DNA of 64,000 nt from Cephaloticoccus primus. GTDB taxonomy: Bacteria; Verrucomicrobiota; Verrucomicrobiia; Opitutales; Opitutaceae. The stretch covers positions 1 to 64,000 of the forward strand of contig NZ_LSZQ01000041.1 of NCBI RefSeq assembly GCF_001580015.1, in the 5' to 3' direction. The position numbers and the translations under genes were made by a program. This document shows, in pieces, positions 16,933-25,587 of the stretch (the stretch's first letter is position 1; every line of letters begins with the position of its first letter). The notes beneath the pieces are model-generated. The model was not told the origin of the DNA and made no database searches. It saw only the letters and a program-made list of their open reading frames with translations.

Positions 16933-17514
16933 ATGCTTGTGGGTGAGTCGCGCAGCGGGTTGCCTGTCGGCATGCATCGGTCGTCGCGTGCGTTTACCTT
17001 GATCGAGCTGTTGGTGGTGATGGCGATCCTCGGGGTGTTGGCAGCGGTGATGGTGAGCGCGGGGAGCTGGGCGCTCAGGCGGGCGGATATTTCGCGGGCG
17101 AGGGGCGAGCTTGCGGCTCTCGCGACTGCGCTTGAGCGCTACAGACGCCAACACGGTGATTACCCGATAACGAACGGCGAGACCCGCAGCGCGGAGCTGC
17201 TGCAAGCGCTCGTCGGGCTGCGCGGGCCCGGTGGGGAGCGCCTCAATCCACGCGGTCGCGCACTGATCGACCTCGGGCTTTTCACGACGGGCAACGATCT
17301 GGATCCGCTCACGAGTGAGGCGGCAGAGCTCGTCGACCCTTGGGGGAATCCCTACGTTTACTTTTACAAGGAACCGCCCGATTCTTGGCGAAACTCGGGC
17401 TTCGTTCTCTACTCGGCTGGGCCGGATGAACGGCACGCCCCCGCGCTGCTGACTGGGGGCTACCCGCAACCCGATCTCGATGAAAACCGCGACAATATCT
17501 ACGCTGCGCCGTGA
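16933..17514 (+). CDS. Type II secretion/pseudopilin protein, GspG-like
   Basis: 193 residues; an internal ATG at 16972 would give a more usual 8-residue leader. The prepilin motif is AFTLIELLVVMAILGVLAAVM with the Glu at +5, followed by a long hydrophobic helix. The residue before the cleavage site is Ala rather than the common Gly. A GspG-like pattern follows: ELAALATALERYRRQHGDYP, then WGNPYVYFYKE near 145, and FVLYSAGPDERH, which recalls the Ca-binding C-terminus of major pseudopilins. It opens a run of six same-strand pseudopilin genes. The role is probably assembly of a pseudopilus or pilus in the inner membrane. Confidence 0.88.
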   Translation: MLVGESRSGLPVGMHRSSRAFTLIELLVVMAILGVLAAVMVSAGSWALRRADISRARGELAALATALERYRRQHGDYPITNGETRSAELLQALVGLRGPGGERLNPRGRALIDLGLFTTGNDLDPLTSEAAELVDPWGNPYVYFYKEPPDSWRNSGFVLYSAGPDERHAPALLTGGYPQPDLDENRDNIYAAP

Positions 17515-17530
17515 CAGGGTGGGCACGCGG

Positions 17531-18208
17531 ATGCGCTCCTCATCCGGTAACCGGATTGAGTCGGCGTGTTGTTGCGCCATCCACTCCATGCGGGCGCGGC
17601 GGGCTGCAGGGTTCACGTTAATCGAGCTGCTGGTCGTCATTGCGATCATCGGGATTTTGGCGGCGATTTTGATACCGACTGCGTCTGGTGTTCGCAGCTC
17701 CGCGCAGCGCGCACGCACGCGGGTGCAGTTTGCGCAGTGGGCGGCGGCGATTGAGGCATTCCGCCGCGAGTATGGGCACTACCCGCAGTTTGACCCGTCG
17801 CATAAGGTGAATGGTGGTGCGTCCGCGTCCGGCGAGCATCTCTTCCACGACATTCTCGCGGGGCGGCGGCGCGATGGGCAGCCGATTGCCGGCCTGGCTC
17901 TCGCGCAAAATCGGCGCCGGATGGCATTTCATTCTTTTGGGCAAACGGAGCTGGGAGGCGGAACGCAGCCCGCGCTTGCACTGATCTGTGACGCGCAGGG
18001 GAACACCGATATCGCTGTGCTCGTGGACCGAAATCTCGACGGGCGGATTGATGCGGCGGACTATCCTGTGCTGCCTTCAGTGAGTCGCGAGGGAGCGCTG
18101 ATCGGCGCGCCCGCGATTCCGCCGAGCGGGCTTTCGCTTCCGGTCGCATTTTATTCGGCTGCGGCGAATGCCACAGTGGCAGCGCCCGAGTTTGTTGTGA
18201 GTTGGTGA
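17531..18208 (+). CDS. Pseudopilin, GspG-like
   Basis: About 225 residues from the ATG at 17531, which is preceded by a purine-rich GGGTGGG. A later ATG at 17588 would leave an 8-residue leader (MRARRAAG). The prepilin site is G|FTLIELLVVIAIIGILAA with Glu+5. AAAIEAFRREYGHYPQFD follows near 85, the pattern of major pseudopilins. The middle contains DRNLDGRIDAADYP, a dockerin/EF-hand-like acidic stretch that may bind calcium. It is followed with no gap by the next pseudopilin gene (TGAATG). The domain after the helix is longer than in standard GspG. Confidence 0.85.
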   Translation: MRSSSGNRIESACCCAIHSMRARRAAGFTLIELLVVIAIIGILAAILIPTASGVRSSAQRARTRVQFAQWAAAIEAFRREYGHYPQFDPSHKVNGGASASGEHLFHDILAGRRRDGQPIAGLALAQNRRRMAFHSFGQTELGGGTQPALALICDAQGNTDIAVLVDRNLDGRIDAADYPVLPSVSREGALIGAPAIPPSGLSLPVAFYSAAANATVAAPEFVVSW

Positions 18209-18937
18209 ATGCAGCGTCCTCGATTGCTCGCTCTCCAAATGCACGCGTCCCGCACATCCTTATCGGCTTCCTGCCCGACTCGCCGCCCGCGCGCTGCGAC
18301 GGGCTTCACGCTGATCGAGCTCCTCATGGTGATCGCCGTCCTGGGGATTGTGGCGGGGATTGCGTTTTCGAACGTGGGCGGATCCGGGAAGGCCACTGCG
18401 CTACGAAGCGCCCAGGCGACGCTGGCCAATGCGCTATCTGCTGCGCGCCACCGCGCTTTGGCGCGCGGCGTGCCGGTGGCGCTCGCGGTTCACGACGACC
18501 CGGGCAATCCGTCGCGCTATCGGCGGATGGTGGCCGTGGTCGAATCGATCCAGACTGCGCCCGAAGTGGTCACCGTTTTTGAGCTGCCCAAGCACGCTTA
18601 CGTGCTCCCGCATCGGAGCCGATTTCCAGAGGCGTTGCGCGAGCCGGGCGACTGGGCTGGTGGGAGCTCCCAAAACCTCCTCGGCTCCACGCGTTTTCTA
18701 AATCCCGGCGGCGTGATCAGCGTCGCGATCAATAGTCCGACAGCGGAGCGTTGGGAGTATGCGCTCGTCACCGCGCGCGGTACTATGAGCGGCAGCGGCG
18801 CCCTCATCGTCGGCCTCGCGCAACCCGCCGTGGGCGGGCCTTTCCCGATACGCTTCGAGTCGCCCGAACGCGTTCGCGGCATGTTGGTTTCCCAATACGG
18901 TCTCGCCCGCATGATTGATGGGCGCGAGGGATTCTAG
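18209..18937 (+). CDS. Pseudopilin, GspH-like
   Basis: 242 residues. It has a 32-residue leader, then G|FTLIELLMVIAVLGIVAGIAFS with Glu+5. GspH/FimT-like features follow: LANALSAARHRALARGVPVALAVHDD near residue 75, where the pattern of Arg-rich helix then beta strand is typical of minor pseudopilins. The start codon follows the stop of the upstream gene directly, and the stop overlaps the next start (TAGTG). It probably forms part of the pseudopilus tip complex. It resembles the D component of the Verru_Chthon cassette, but that assignment is by pattern only. Confidence 0.82.
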   Translation: MQRPRLLALQMHASRTSLSASCPTRRPRAATGFTLIELLMVIAVLGIVAGIAFSNVGGSGKATALRSAQATLANALSAARHRALARGVPVALAVHDDPGNPSRYRRMVAVVESIQTAPEVVTVFELPKHAYVLPHRSRFPEALREPGDWAGGSSQNLLGSTRFLNPGGVISVAINSPTAERWEYALVTARGTMSGSGALIVGLAQPAVGGPFPIRFESPERVRGMLVSQYGLARMIDGREGF

Positions 18938-19554
18938 TGAGGGTGACGAGTGCCGCCGCGCCCCGAAGCGAGACCTGTGCAAAGACTCAACGCGCTCTCG
19001 TCCCACCACTCGCGATGACACCCAGCTCCGCACACGCATACCGAAAAGCTTTCGCGCTTCGGGTTTCTCCCGCTTGGCGCGATACCTGCGGCTTTTCGCT
19101 GGTAGAAGTCCTCATCGCGATCGGCATCGCAGGCGGGGCGCTTGCAGTCCTCCTTGCGCTGCTTTCCGGACTTCTGCGAGCGGCCGAGGACAATGCTGAT
19201 TTGCAAACCGCGCTGCGGCTTTGTGCTACAATCGAGGCGCGCCTTTACGAGGACATGGGCGGGAGTTTTCCCGGTGCGCTTGGCGCGGCTCCGGCGGGCC
19301 GCGTTTACTTTGCCGATAAGGAGGGCGCCCACCTGCGCGGCGAGCTGGAGAATGGCTCGTCGTCGCTGCCGCCGCCTCATTTTTATATCGAGATAAAGCC
19401 CTTCTCCGCGGCACCGCTGGCTTATGAAGCGGGCCGCGCGGTGCTCCCGCTCCAGGTTCGTGTGTCGTGGCCTCACGCGGCGGTCGTCGCAAACTCGGGC
19501 CAAGCGGGTAATGCCCAATCGACCGAATTCGTTCTGTCGCTCACTCCGCCATGA
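18937..19554 (+). CDS. Pseudopilin, GspI/PilV-like
   Basis: 205 residues from a GTG that overlaps the previous stop. An ATG at 19015 would shorten the leader from about 52 to 26 residues and may be the true start. The prepilin motif is CG|FSLVEVLIAIGIAGGALAVLLA with Glu+5; FSLVEVLIA is characteristic of GspI/PilV minor pilins. The rest (about 150 residues) has no recognised domain; it carries DLQTALRLCATIEARLYEDMGG and a strand-rich C-terminus. It ends in an ATGA overlap with the next gene. A minor pseudopilin at the inner membrane is the likely role. Confidence 0.82.
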   Translation: MRVTSAAAPRSETCAKTQRALVPPLAMTPSSAHAYRKAFALRVSPAWRDTCGFSLVEVLIAIGIAGGALAVLLALLSGLLRAAEDNADLQTALRLCATIEARLYEDMGGSFPGALGAAPAGRVYFADKEGAHLRGELENGSSSLPPPHFYIEIKPFSAAPLAYEAGRAVLPLQVRVSWPHAAVVANSGQAGNAQSTEFVLSLTPP

Positions 19555-20552
19555 GCCCGCGCACTAAAGCGACCGCAACATTACACAAGGGCGCCCGCTT
19601 CTCCTCGGTGCCGCGCTGTGTGTTCCGCCGCGTTTCGTCGAATGCGGCCTTCACACTGATCGAACTCCTCGTGGCGATTTCTGTTTCCGTTGTGTTGGCG
19701 GGCTTGCTCGTGGTCGTCACGCGCGGTGCCCTCGATCTTTGGCAACGGGCCCAAGACCGCAGCACGGCCAGCGTACAAGCGAAGACCGCGCTTGGCCTTC
19801 TCGTCAGCGATTTCCAGTCGGTCCTCTACCGTGCAGAAGGAGAGCCGACGATTGCGCTCAATCTCGTCAACGCGGCCAATCTTGGCGCGCACAACTGGCG
19901 CACTCGCGAGCCATTGCTCAAGCCCGATACGGTCGCCTTGTTCACTGCTGCTGAACCGCCGGACCCGCTGGGCCGCACCCACATGGAGCGCAGTGGGGCG
20001 TGGCTGCGGCTCATCAGTTTTAACCACGGGCCCGAGGGCACTCGCCCACAAGCGATCAGCTATCAAATCGCTCGTCGTCCCGTCTCCGGCTCCGTCAACG
20101 CCAGCCCTGCGCCACCGATCCGCTACACGCTCTTTCGCCACTTCGCGACGCCCGAGCTCACCTTCGCCAGCGGCTATGACATCACCCACTACGACAGCCA
20201 CCTAGCGCGGCCTGCGCTCGATCAAGCGCTCTGCGACAACGTCGTTGATTTTGGCCTGTGGTTCTACCGCCGCGAGAGCGGCGGCGCGCTCACACTGCTT
20301 TATCCCAAAAACTCCGGAGACCGGGATTTCCTCGCGCGAGGCGGCGGGGCAGGGCGCTTCCCCGATGTCGTCGACATCATGTTGCGTGTCGTGAGCGAGA
20401 GTGGAGCAGCCCGCCTGGAGCAAATGGAGCTCGGGCAAGTCGTCCGCCCACCCGAGTACACTAGCGACGACGAGTGGTGGTGGGCCGTCGTACAGGCCGA
20501 GTCGCGCGTCTACGCCGAGCGAGTTTCCCTGAGCCGCCCCCGCGGGCTGTAG
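19551..20552 (+). CDS. Pseudopilin, GspJ/PilW-like
   Basis: 333 residues, the largest class of minor pseudopilin. After a 33-residue leader the prepilin segment is AFTLIELLVAISVSVVLAGLLVVV with Glu+5 and Ala at -1. Then come ALDLWQRAQDRSTASVQAKTALGLLVSDFQSVLY, the long helix typical of GspJ/PilW, and a beta-rich domain with repeated SYQIARR/LFRHF-like strands. The organisation matches the C component of the Verru_Chthon cassette. It starts within the stop of the GspI-like gene and ends 3 bases before the GspK-like gene. Confidence 0.82.
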   Translation: MSPRTKATATLHKGARFSSVPRCVFRRVSSNAAFTLIELLVAISVSVVLAGLLVVVTRGALDLWQRAQDRSTASVQAKTALGLLVSDFQSVLYRAEGEPTIALNLVNAANLGAHNWRTREPLLKPDTVALFTAAEPPDPLGRTHMERSGAWLRLISFNHGPEGTRPQAISYQIARRPVSGSVNASPAPPIRYTLFRHFATPELTFASGYDITHYDSHLARPALDQALCDNVVDFGLWFYRRESGGALTLLYPKNSGDRDFLARGGGAGRFPDVVDIMLRVVSESGAARLEQMELGQVVRPPEYTSDDEWWWAVVQAESRVYAERVSLSRPRGL

Positions 20553-20555
20553 CCG

Positions 20556-21854
20556 ATGATGTCTCGCACCGATACTCCCGCAAGCGGCTCGCATCTCCCG
20601 ACTCCAGGTCGCGCCGAGAAAACACGAGGCTTCGCGCTCGTTCTCGTGCTCAGCCTGCTCTCGATCCTCGTCGTTGTCATTTATGCGATCTCGCTGATTG
20701 GTCGGGTGGATGGCGAGATCGGCGCGACCGATTCCTACCACTTGCAAGCACGCCAAAACGCGCTCCTCGGGATGCGCCTCGCGCTCGCGGAGCTCCAGCG
20801 CACCGCGGGCGACTCAAGCGCTATCACTGCGCCCGCCTCCATCCGTCGCCGCAGCAGCAGCACGCCTGCCTACCCCCAGCTCCTCGGCGTGTGGGCGGCA
20901 GGGAGCTCCACAGCGGTTCCGACCAATTGGTTCGTCAGCGGAAATTTTGAAGCAGCTGGCCCCAGGCAAATCACGCCCGACTCGCTCCTGACTGCGGCCA
21001 CCGCGATTACTCTTGTCGGTCGCGGCACGGTCTTGGCCGAGCGCGATATGGGGCGTGCCCACCGCGTGCCCATTGGTGATACGCAAGGCGGCTACGCCTT
21101 CTGGATCGGTGATCAAGGCGCGAAAGCCGCGCTGGCCGTTGCTGCTGAGCGAGCGCCGCTCGCGCCCAATGGGCGCGCACTCCTCAGCGATCCGCGCCGA
21201 GACATTTCCGGCTTTGCCCACCACTCGCCTCAACGCGGCCAGCCCCTCATCTGGGATGACCTCAGTTACCTGATCGGCAGTACGACCAATATGAAGCCGC
21301 GTTTTCGCAGCTACAGCGCCAAGAGCTATTGGGCGGAGGGCGGCGTACTTCGCGCGGGTCTGTTTAACGTCAACACGAGCGACCCGATTTCCTGGGAGGC
21401 AGTCCTGCGCGCTTACGAACACGCGCGCGATGTTGACGCCCCGGCTCTCACCGAAAGCGACGCCCGCTTCCTCGCCGAACAGATCGCCGCCAACCTCGGC
21501 CCTAAACAAGCACCCGGGAAACCGCAGTACGGCCCCTTCTTTTCAATCGCGGCCTTCTGGGACAGCGAGCTGGTACAAGAGTCACTCGAAGCCGCGGGCA
21601 TTACCGAGCTCACGCAAGACGAACTCCGCAACGTGCTGTGGCCCATGCTGCGCGTCCGCTCCGATACCTTTCTCATTCGCGCTTATGGCGACGCGCGTAA
21701 CCCGGCCTCCGCTGCTGGCGCCCTCGGCTCGCGCGCGGCAGCCGTCGCTTACTGCGAAGTGCTCGTGCAACGCAGTCCGCAACCCGATCCACTCGGCAGC
21801 GGGCAGCGGTTCACGCCCCTGTACTTTCGCTGGCTCCTGCCCGAAGAGATTTAG
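20556..21854 (+). CDS. GspK/PilX-like pilus assembly protein
   Basis: 432 residues. The N-terminus has a prepilin-like G|FALVLVLSLLSILVVVIYAISLIGRVD. It lacks the +5 Glu, as GspK and PilX proteins often do. ARQNALLGMRLALAELQRTAGD follows, a recurrent PilX-type start. The body includes GRAHRVPIGDTQGGYAFWIGDQGAKAAL and, later, QYGPFFSIAAFWDSELVQESL and FLIRAYGDARN. These are features of the large A protein of the Verru_Chthon cassette and of GspK C-terminal domains. GspK caps the pseudopilus tip in type II systems. No secretin, ATPase or prepilin peptidase gene is present in the window. Confidence 0.78.
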   Translation: MMSRTDTPASGSHLPTPGRAEKTRGFALVLVLSLLSILVVVIYAISLIGRVDGEIGATDSYHLQARQNALLGMRLALAELQRTAGDSSAITAPASIRRRSSSTPAYPQLLGVWAAGSSTAVPTNWFVSGNFEAAGPRQITPDSLLTAATAITLVGRGTVLAERDMGRAHRVPIGDTQGGYAFWIGDQGAKAALAVAAERAPLAPNGRALLSDPRRDISGFAHHSPQRGQPLIWDDLSYLIGSTTNMKPRFRSYSAKSYWAEGGVLRAGLFNVNTSDPISWEAVLRAYEHARDVDAPALTESDARFLAEQIAANLGPKQAPGKPQYGPFFSIAAFWDSELVQESLEAAGITELTQDELRNVLWPMLRVRSDTFLIRAYGDARNPASAAGALGSRAAAVAYCEVLVQRSPQPDPLGSGQRFTPLYFRWLLPEEI

Positions 21855-21906
21855 AAAAAAACTTGAGCTCGCCGCGTGAAGCCGCTGCCTTCCTCGCCTC
21901 CCCACT

Positions 21907-21982
<76 letters not shown>

Positions 21983-22096
21983 AGGTTTTGCCGAGCAGGC
22001 CGGCAGGCGTGTGAGTTCCCCCCCCCCACTTGACCGCAATGCAGCCTGCCGGACCCGCCGGTCAGTCGATTACCTGAACCTGTAGAATCTGTGCCC

Positions 22097-23323
22097 ATGC
22101 AAAGTGAATTTCTGTTTCCTGTCCCCAGTTTGTGGGGGGAGCGCGAGCGGCCCCGCACGGCGCGCGAATGGGAGTACGCCCGCAAACCGGAGTTGCTGGA
22201 GCTGTACTCCTCGCAGATTTATGGGCGGACGCCGGAGGGGGGCGGCGTCGCGAGCGTGGAGACGATTTCGCAGGATACAGGGGCCCTCGCCTGTCTGGCG
22301 ACGATGACGCAGCTGAAGATCCGTTTCTGGGGACCGCGCGAAGGAACGAGGGCGGCGACCTTGCTGCTCTACACGCCGAATGCCCAAGCTGCGCTGGGGC
22401 CGGTTCCCGTGCTTGTTGGGCTGAATTTTATGGGCAACCACTCCACGACTGCGGATCCGACTGTTTTGGTGAGCCCGGGGTTTCACGATGAGGGCTATTG
22501 GAAGACGATCGCCGCAGATCGTGCCGCGCAAGAAAGCTACTGGTCGGTCGAGGTCGCGCTCAAGCGTGGCTACGCGGTGGCGACGATGCATTGCGGCGAG
22601 CTGGAGGCGGATACGCCCGGCGCGGGGCCTGCGGGGGTGCGCGGCCTGTTTAACAGCGAGGCGGAGTTTGCTGCGCCGGCTCCCGATATGTGGGGCACGA
22701 TTGGCGCGTGGGCCTGGGGGCTCTCGCGGATTCTGGACGTGCTGGGCACGCTGCCCGAAATCGATGCGACGGCGGCGATTCTCCACGGGCATTCGCGCTT
22801 GGGGAAGACGGCCCTGTGGGCGGCCGCGCAAGATCCGCGTTTTGCGGCGGTGATCAGCCACAGCTCCGGCGGCGGCGGGGCGGGGCTTTTCCGCCATGAG
22901 AAATGTGAGACGGTGAAGGGACTCAGTCACTATTTCCCCTACTGGTTTACGCCGAATTTCAGGAACTACATTGATGCCCACGAAACGCTGCCGATTGATC
23001 AGCATCACTTGCTGGGGCTGATCGCACCGCGGCCAGTGCATGTGGCGAGCACGACGGCCGACGCGCATCGACCGGATTTTTTCAGCGCGGTTTATGCGAG
23101 CCCCGTTATGGAGCTCTACGGCCACCGCGGGATATTGCCGCCCGAGCTGGCAACGCCGGGCGTCGATCTTTCGTGGCAAGAAGCGCAGAGCGTGCAGCTA
23201 CCCGAGGTGGGCCGCAGGATCGGGCAGCGTTTGTCGTTTCACCTGCGTGAGGGCTGGCACGAAGTGAAGGCCGAAGACTGGAAGCACTTCGCCGATTTCT
23301 CTGACGCAAACGTCCGCAGGTAG
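22097..23323 (+). CDS. CE15-like alpha/beta hydrolase (glucuronoyl esterase family)
   Basis: 408 residues from the ATG at 22097. The family opening ARKPELLELYSSQIYGRTP is near residue 30, and VLVGLNFMGNHST near 112. The nucleophile motif GHSRLGKTALWAAA has its Ser at residue 233. ISHSSGGGGAGLFR follows, then LIAPRPVHVAST near 310 and the likely catalytic His in GWHEVKAEDWKHF near 390. CE15 enzymes cleave esters between glucuronic acid in xylan and lignin alcohols. No signal peptide is visible, so it is predicted cytoplasmic, which is unusual for a biomass esterase. Other CE15 relatives of unknown substrate are an alternative. Confidence 0.85.
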   Translation: MQSEFLFPVPSLWGERERPRTAREWEYARKPELLELYSSQIYGRTPEGGGVASVETISQDTGALACLATMTQLKIRFWGPREGTRAATLLLYTPNAQAALGPVPVLVGLNFMGNHSTTADPTVLVSPGFHDEGYWKTIAADRAAQESYWSVEVALKRGYAVATMHCGELEADTPGAGPAGVRGLFNSEAEFAAPAPDMWGTIGAWAWGLSRILDVLGTLPEIDATAAILHGHSRLGKTALWAAAQDPRFAAVISHSSGGGGAGLFRHEKCETVKGLSHYFPYWFTPNFRNYIDAHETLPIDQHHLLGLIAPRPVHVASTTADAHRPDFFSAVYASPVMELYGHRGILPPELATPGVDLSWQEAQSVQLPEVGRRIGQRLSFHLREGWHEVKAEDWKHFADFSDANVRR

Positions 23324-23409
23324 TAGGTGAGGGGGGGGCGGCGCATCCGGTCGGCCCACTTGACCGGATCGCGGTGTCGACCTAACTCTGCGCTCAACCT
23401 TTTCCGCTT

Positions 23410-23709
23410 ATGACAACGCTCACTCCGCCTCCCGCCCCGAAGAGTTACCTTTCCGAAGAAAAACGAGAAGAGATCCTCCGCGAAATGGGGGAAAACATCC
23501 TCTATGTAGAGGAGTCGGCAGGAGCCCGGGAAGCAGGAGACTTGCAGAGCTCTTGGGGCTGGTTGGCTCGGGCTAACTTACCCCACTACAGCTTGATGCG
23601 GCTCAAGCTGAACTATGGTGCCGAGTTTATCCGGAAGTTTGGGTTCAAAACCGAACCTGCTGAGGTAGCCTACGGCAAAGACTGGCTGGAGCGTGACTAC
23701 ACGCCATGA
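23410..23709 (+). CDS. Hypothetical protein (99 aa), first of a two-gene unit
   Basis: Not recognised. The start is Pro-rich (TPPPAPKSY), followed by a charged helix (LSEEKREEILREMGENILYVEES) and a Trp/Tyr-containing middle (SSWGWLARANLPHYSLMRLKL). There is no membrane segment or signal peptide. The stop overlaps the next start by ATGA, implying translational coupling with the 185-residue protein. The upstream gap (23324-23409) begins with a G run and has no clear promoter. The codon use looks less GC-biased than the flanking esterase gene. Confidence 0.7.
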   Translation: MTTLTPPPAPKSYLSEEKREEILREMGENILYVEESAGAREAGDLQSSWGWLARANLPHYSLMRLKLNYGAEFIRKFGFKTEPAEVAYGKDWLERDYTP

Positions 23710-24263
23710 CCAAAGACTCCTTGGCGGCTCTTGATGCCCTTCTGATTGAAGAAGAGGCTGTTATTCTGGACTTAAGAAAGACCAGACTAGCACGTAGACT
23801 CGCTGCCAAGCGGCGCAGCTTGCTTACACACATCAGGGACGTTGCCCGCAGTGGTGACTTGCGGCTTATGGTGCTGACCGAGCTCGCGATCCTTAAGGGC
23901 GACCTGTTGCGCTATGCGAATAGCTCGGAAATGGCGCGTAGCTTACGGCGGGCGATTGAGGAGCTGGGCGCGGTGTTGCGGCATCTCAATCTCATCACCG
24001 ATCCTGCGAAATACAGCCTGATCGACCAAGGGCATAGCCTCGCCAAAAAGCGCGAAAATGGATTGCCACTAGATGATGCCCGACTCGCTCTTGGCAGCCA
24101 TTTGACGCGTCTGCGCAACATGGACAGGGCGCGACTAGAGGAGGAGGAAAAGGAAATTATCGATACCCGAAAAGCGCTCGTTGCCGCAGCACTCAATGGC
24201 TACGTTGAGCGGCAAGTTCGGGTGCTCGGAGCCTCCGCGGAGGTTCCATCTGCTGCGGGATAG
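23706..24263 (+). CDS. Hypothetical helical protein (185 aa), second of a two-gene unit
   Basis: Not recognised. It is predicted to be almost entirely alpha-helical and charged: EEEAVILDLRKTRLARRLAAKRRSLL near 15, then SSEMARSLRRAIEELGAVLRHL near 75, and ARLEEEEKEIIDTRKALVAAA near 140. There are no Cys pairs, membrane segments or nucleotide-binding motifs. It is coupled to the upstream 99-residue gene by an ATGA overlap, so a two-protein complex is a reasonable guess. The lack of recognisable homology and the position beside a tRNA-linked region make an accessory origin possible. Confidence 0.7.
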   Translation: MTKDSLAALDALLIEEEAVILDLRKTRLARRLAAKRRSLLTHIRDVARSGDLRLMVLTELAILKGDLLRYANSSEMARSLRRAIEELGAVLRHLNLITDPAKYSLIDQGHSLAKKRENGLPLDDARLALGSHLTRLRNMDRARLEEEEKEIIDTRKALVAAALNGYVERQVRVLGASAEVPSAAG

Positions 24264-24380
24264 TGGGCTGAGTTTAGTTGGTGCTGGCTGATTGCGAAGG
24301 CGCACCATTCCTTGGCCGTGCTTTGCAAAAGTCGTGTGTCGCTAAATCTAGGACGGTGGGTATTTCCGGACGGGTGGGGC

Positions 24381-24425
24381 GGTTTACGGGTTTTCCCGTA
24401 AACCAAATAAATCGCCCGCATGGGT
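24381..24425. repeat. Hairpin plus AACC-AAATAAATCGCCC repeat
   Basis: GGTTTACGGG-TTTT-CCCGTAAACC (24381-24404) is a perfect 10 bp stem. It runs into AAACCAAATAAATCGCCCGCATGGG, a diverged copy of the AACCCAAAAAATCGCCCC motif seen at 30416 and elsewhere. It lies between the convergent orphan pair and the carboxypeptidase gene, where a bidirectional terminator would be expected. Confidence 0.6.
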
Positions 24426-24480
24426 AAGCCCTTTGGCGTAGGCGCGGGGAGAGCGTGGTTTTTGCGCGGCTTGGTTGGCG

Positions 24481-25587
24481 TTAGCGTTTTGTTGGAGGAG
24501 CGGTGTAGCTGGGGATCGTAAATCGGATTTGGCCTTCGGCATCGTGTGGAGTTTCGCCGACGGCGGCGCGAGTCGCGGCACCGTTGCGCAGGGCGGCGAA
24601 GCCTTGGTCGAGGAGTTTGATCATTTTGAGGTCGCGGGCCTTGGAGCTGGGGGCGCCCATGATGACGGCGATCACGCGTTGTCCGTCGCGCTCGGCAGTG
24701 GCGGCGAGGCAAAAGCCAGCGCTGCGGGTGTAGCCGGTTTTGAGCCCATCGACGCCGTGCACTTTGCCCAAGAGGTGGTTGTGGTTGCGCATATCGACTC
24801 GGCGTTTGGGGTCGCCGGGGCGAAAGCTGCGCCGCTGCGTCGAGCTGTAATCGAGGATGCTCGTGTGGCCAACGAGGTAGCGGCAGAGTGTGGCGATGTT
24901 GCGCGCGGTGCTGAGGTTTCCAGCGGCGATATCGCGTTGTGCAGGTGGGGAGGGCGGCAGGCCGTGGGGGTTGTGAAAGCGCGTGAGCGTGAGGCCGAGC
25001 TCGGCGGCGCGTGCGTTCATCTGCTGGACAAAGGCTTCGACTGAGCCGCTGGCTGCGAGTGCGAGGGCGTGTGCGCAGTCGTTGGCCGAGTGGAGCATGA
25101 GAGCGTAGAGCATTTCCTCGACCGGGAAGACTTCGCCCTCGCGCAGCCAAACTTGCGTGCCGCCTACGCGGGCGCTGGCGGCGGTGACGCGAACGGGGGA
25201 GTCGAGCCGGAGCCGCCCGCTGGCGAGCGCATCGTGCACGACGAGGAAGCTCATGAGCTTGGTCATGCTCGCGGGCGGTGCGATCCGGTCGGCCTGATCT
25301 TCAAAGAGTACGGCTCCAGTTTGAGCGTCGATGACGATGGCGCTTTTATAGGGCGGTGGAGCTGGCACAGAAGCCGCTGGGGAAGCCGATTTCGGTGCTC
25401 GTGCTTTGGTCGCGGCCGCCTTGGGAGTGGGGGCGATTTTCTTGGCGCGTTCGGCTGCGTGTACGGGCGCGATGCTCGCCAGCGCGAAGAGCCCGCAGAG
25501 CAGTAGCAGGCCGAGTGCCCACGTGTGACGCATCGGGCGGCGCGAGCACGGCTGCTTGCCGCCGCATGCTTTTTCGTCACGCCTCAT
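24481..25587 (-). CDS. D-alanyl-D-alanine carboxypeptidase (PBP5/DacA-like)
   Basis: 368 residues from the ATG at 25587, which overlaps the prfC stop; an ATG at 25533 would give a shorter signal peptide (RHTWALGLLLLCGLFALASIAPVHAA). All three active-site motifs of S11 peptidases are present: SMTK near residue 107, SAN near 167, and KTG near 283 (LKTGYTRSAG). An Ala/Pro/Lys-rich linker precedes the catalytic domain. The enzyme trims the terminal D-Ala from peptidoglycan pentapeptides in the periplasm. The C-terminal PBP5 membrane-anchor domain appears short or absent. It is cotranscribed with prfC. Confidence 0.92.
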   Translation of the reverse strand: MRRDEKACGGKQPCSRRPMRHTWALGLLLLCGLFALASIAPVHAAERAKKIAPTPKAAATKARAPKSASPAASVPAPPPYKSAIVIDAQTGAVLFEDQADRIAPPASMTKLMSFLVVHDALASGRLRLDSPVRVTAASARVGGTQVWLREGEVFPVEEMLYALMLHSANDCAHALALAASGSVEAFVQQMNARAAELGLTLTRFHNPHGLPPSPPAQRDIAAGNLSTARNIATLCRYLVGHTSILDYSSTQRRSFRPGDPKRRVDMRNHNHLLGKVHGVDGLKTGYTRSAGFCLAATAERDGQRVIAVIMGAPSSKARDLKMIKLLDQGFAALRNGAATRAAVGETPHDAEGQIRFTIPSYTAPPTKR

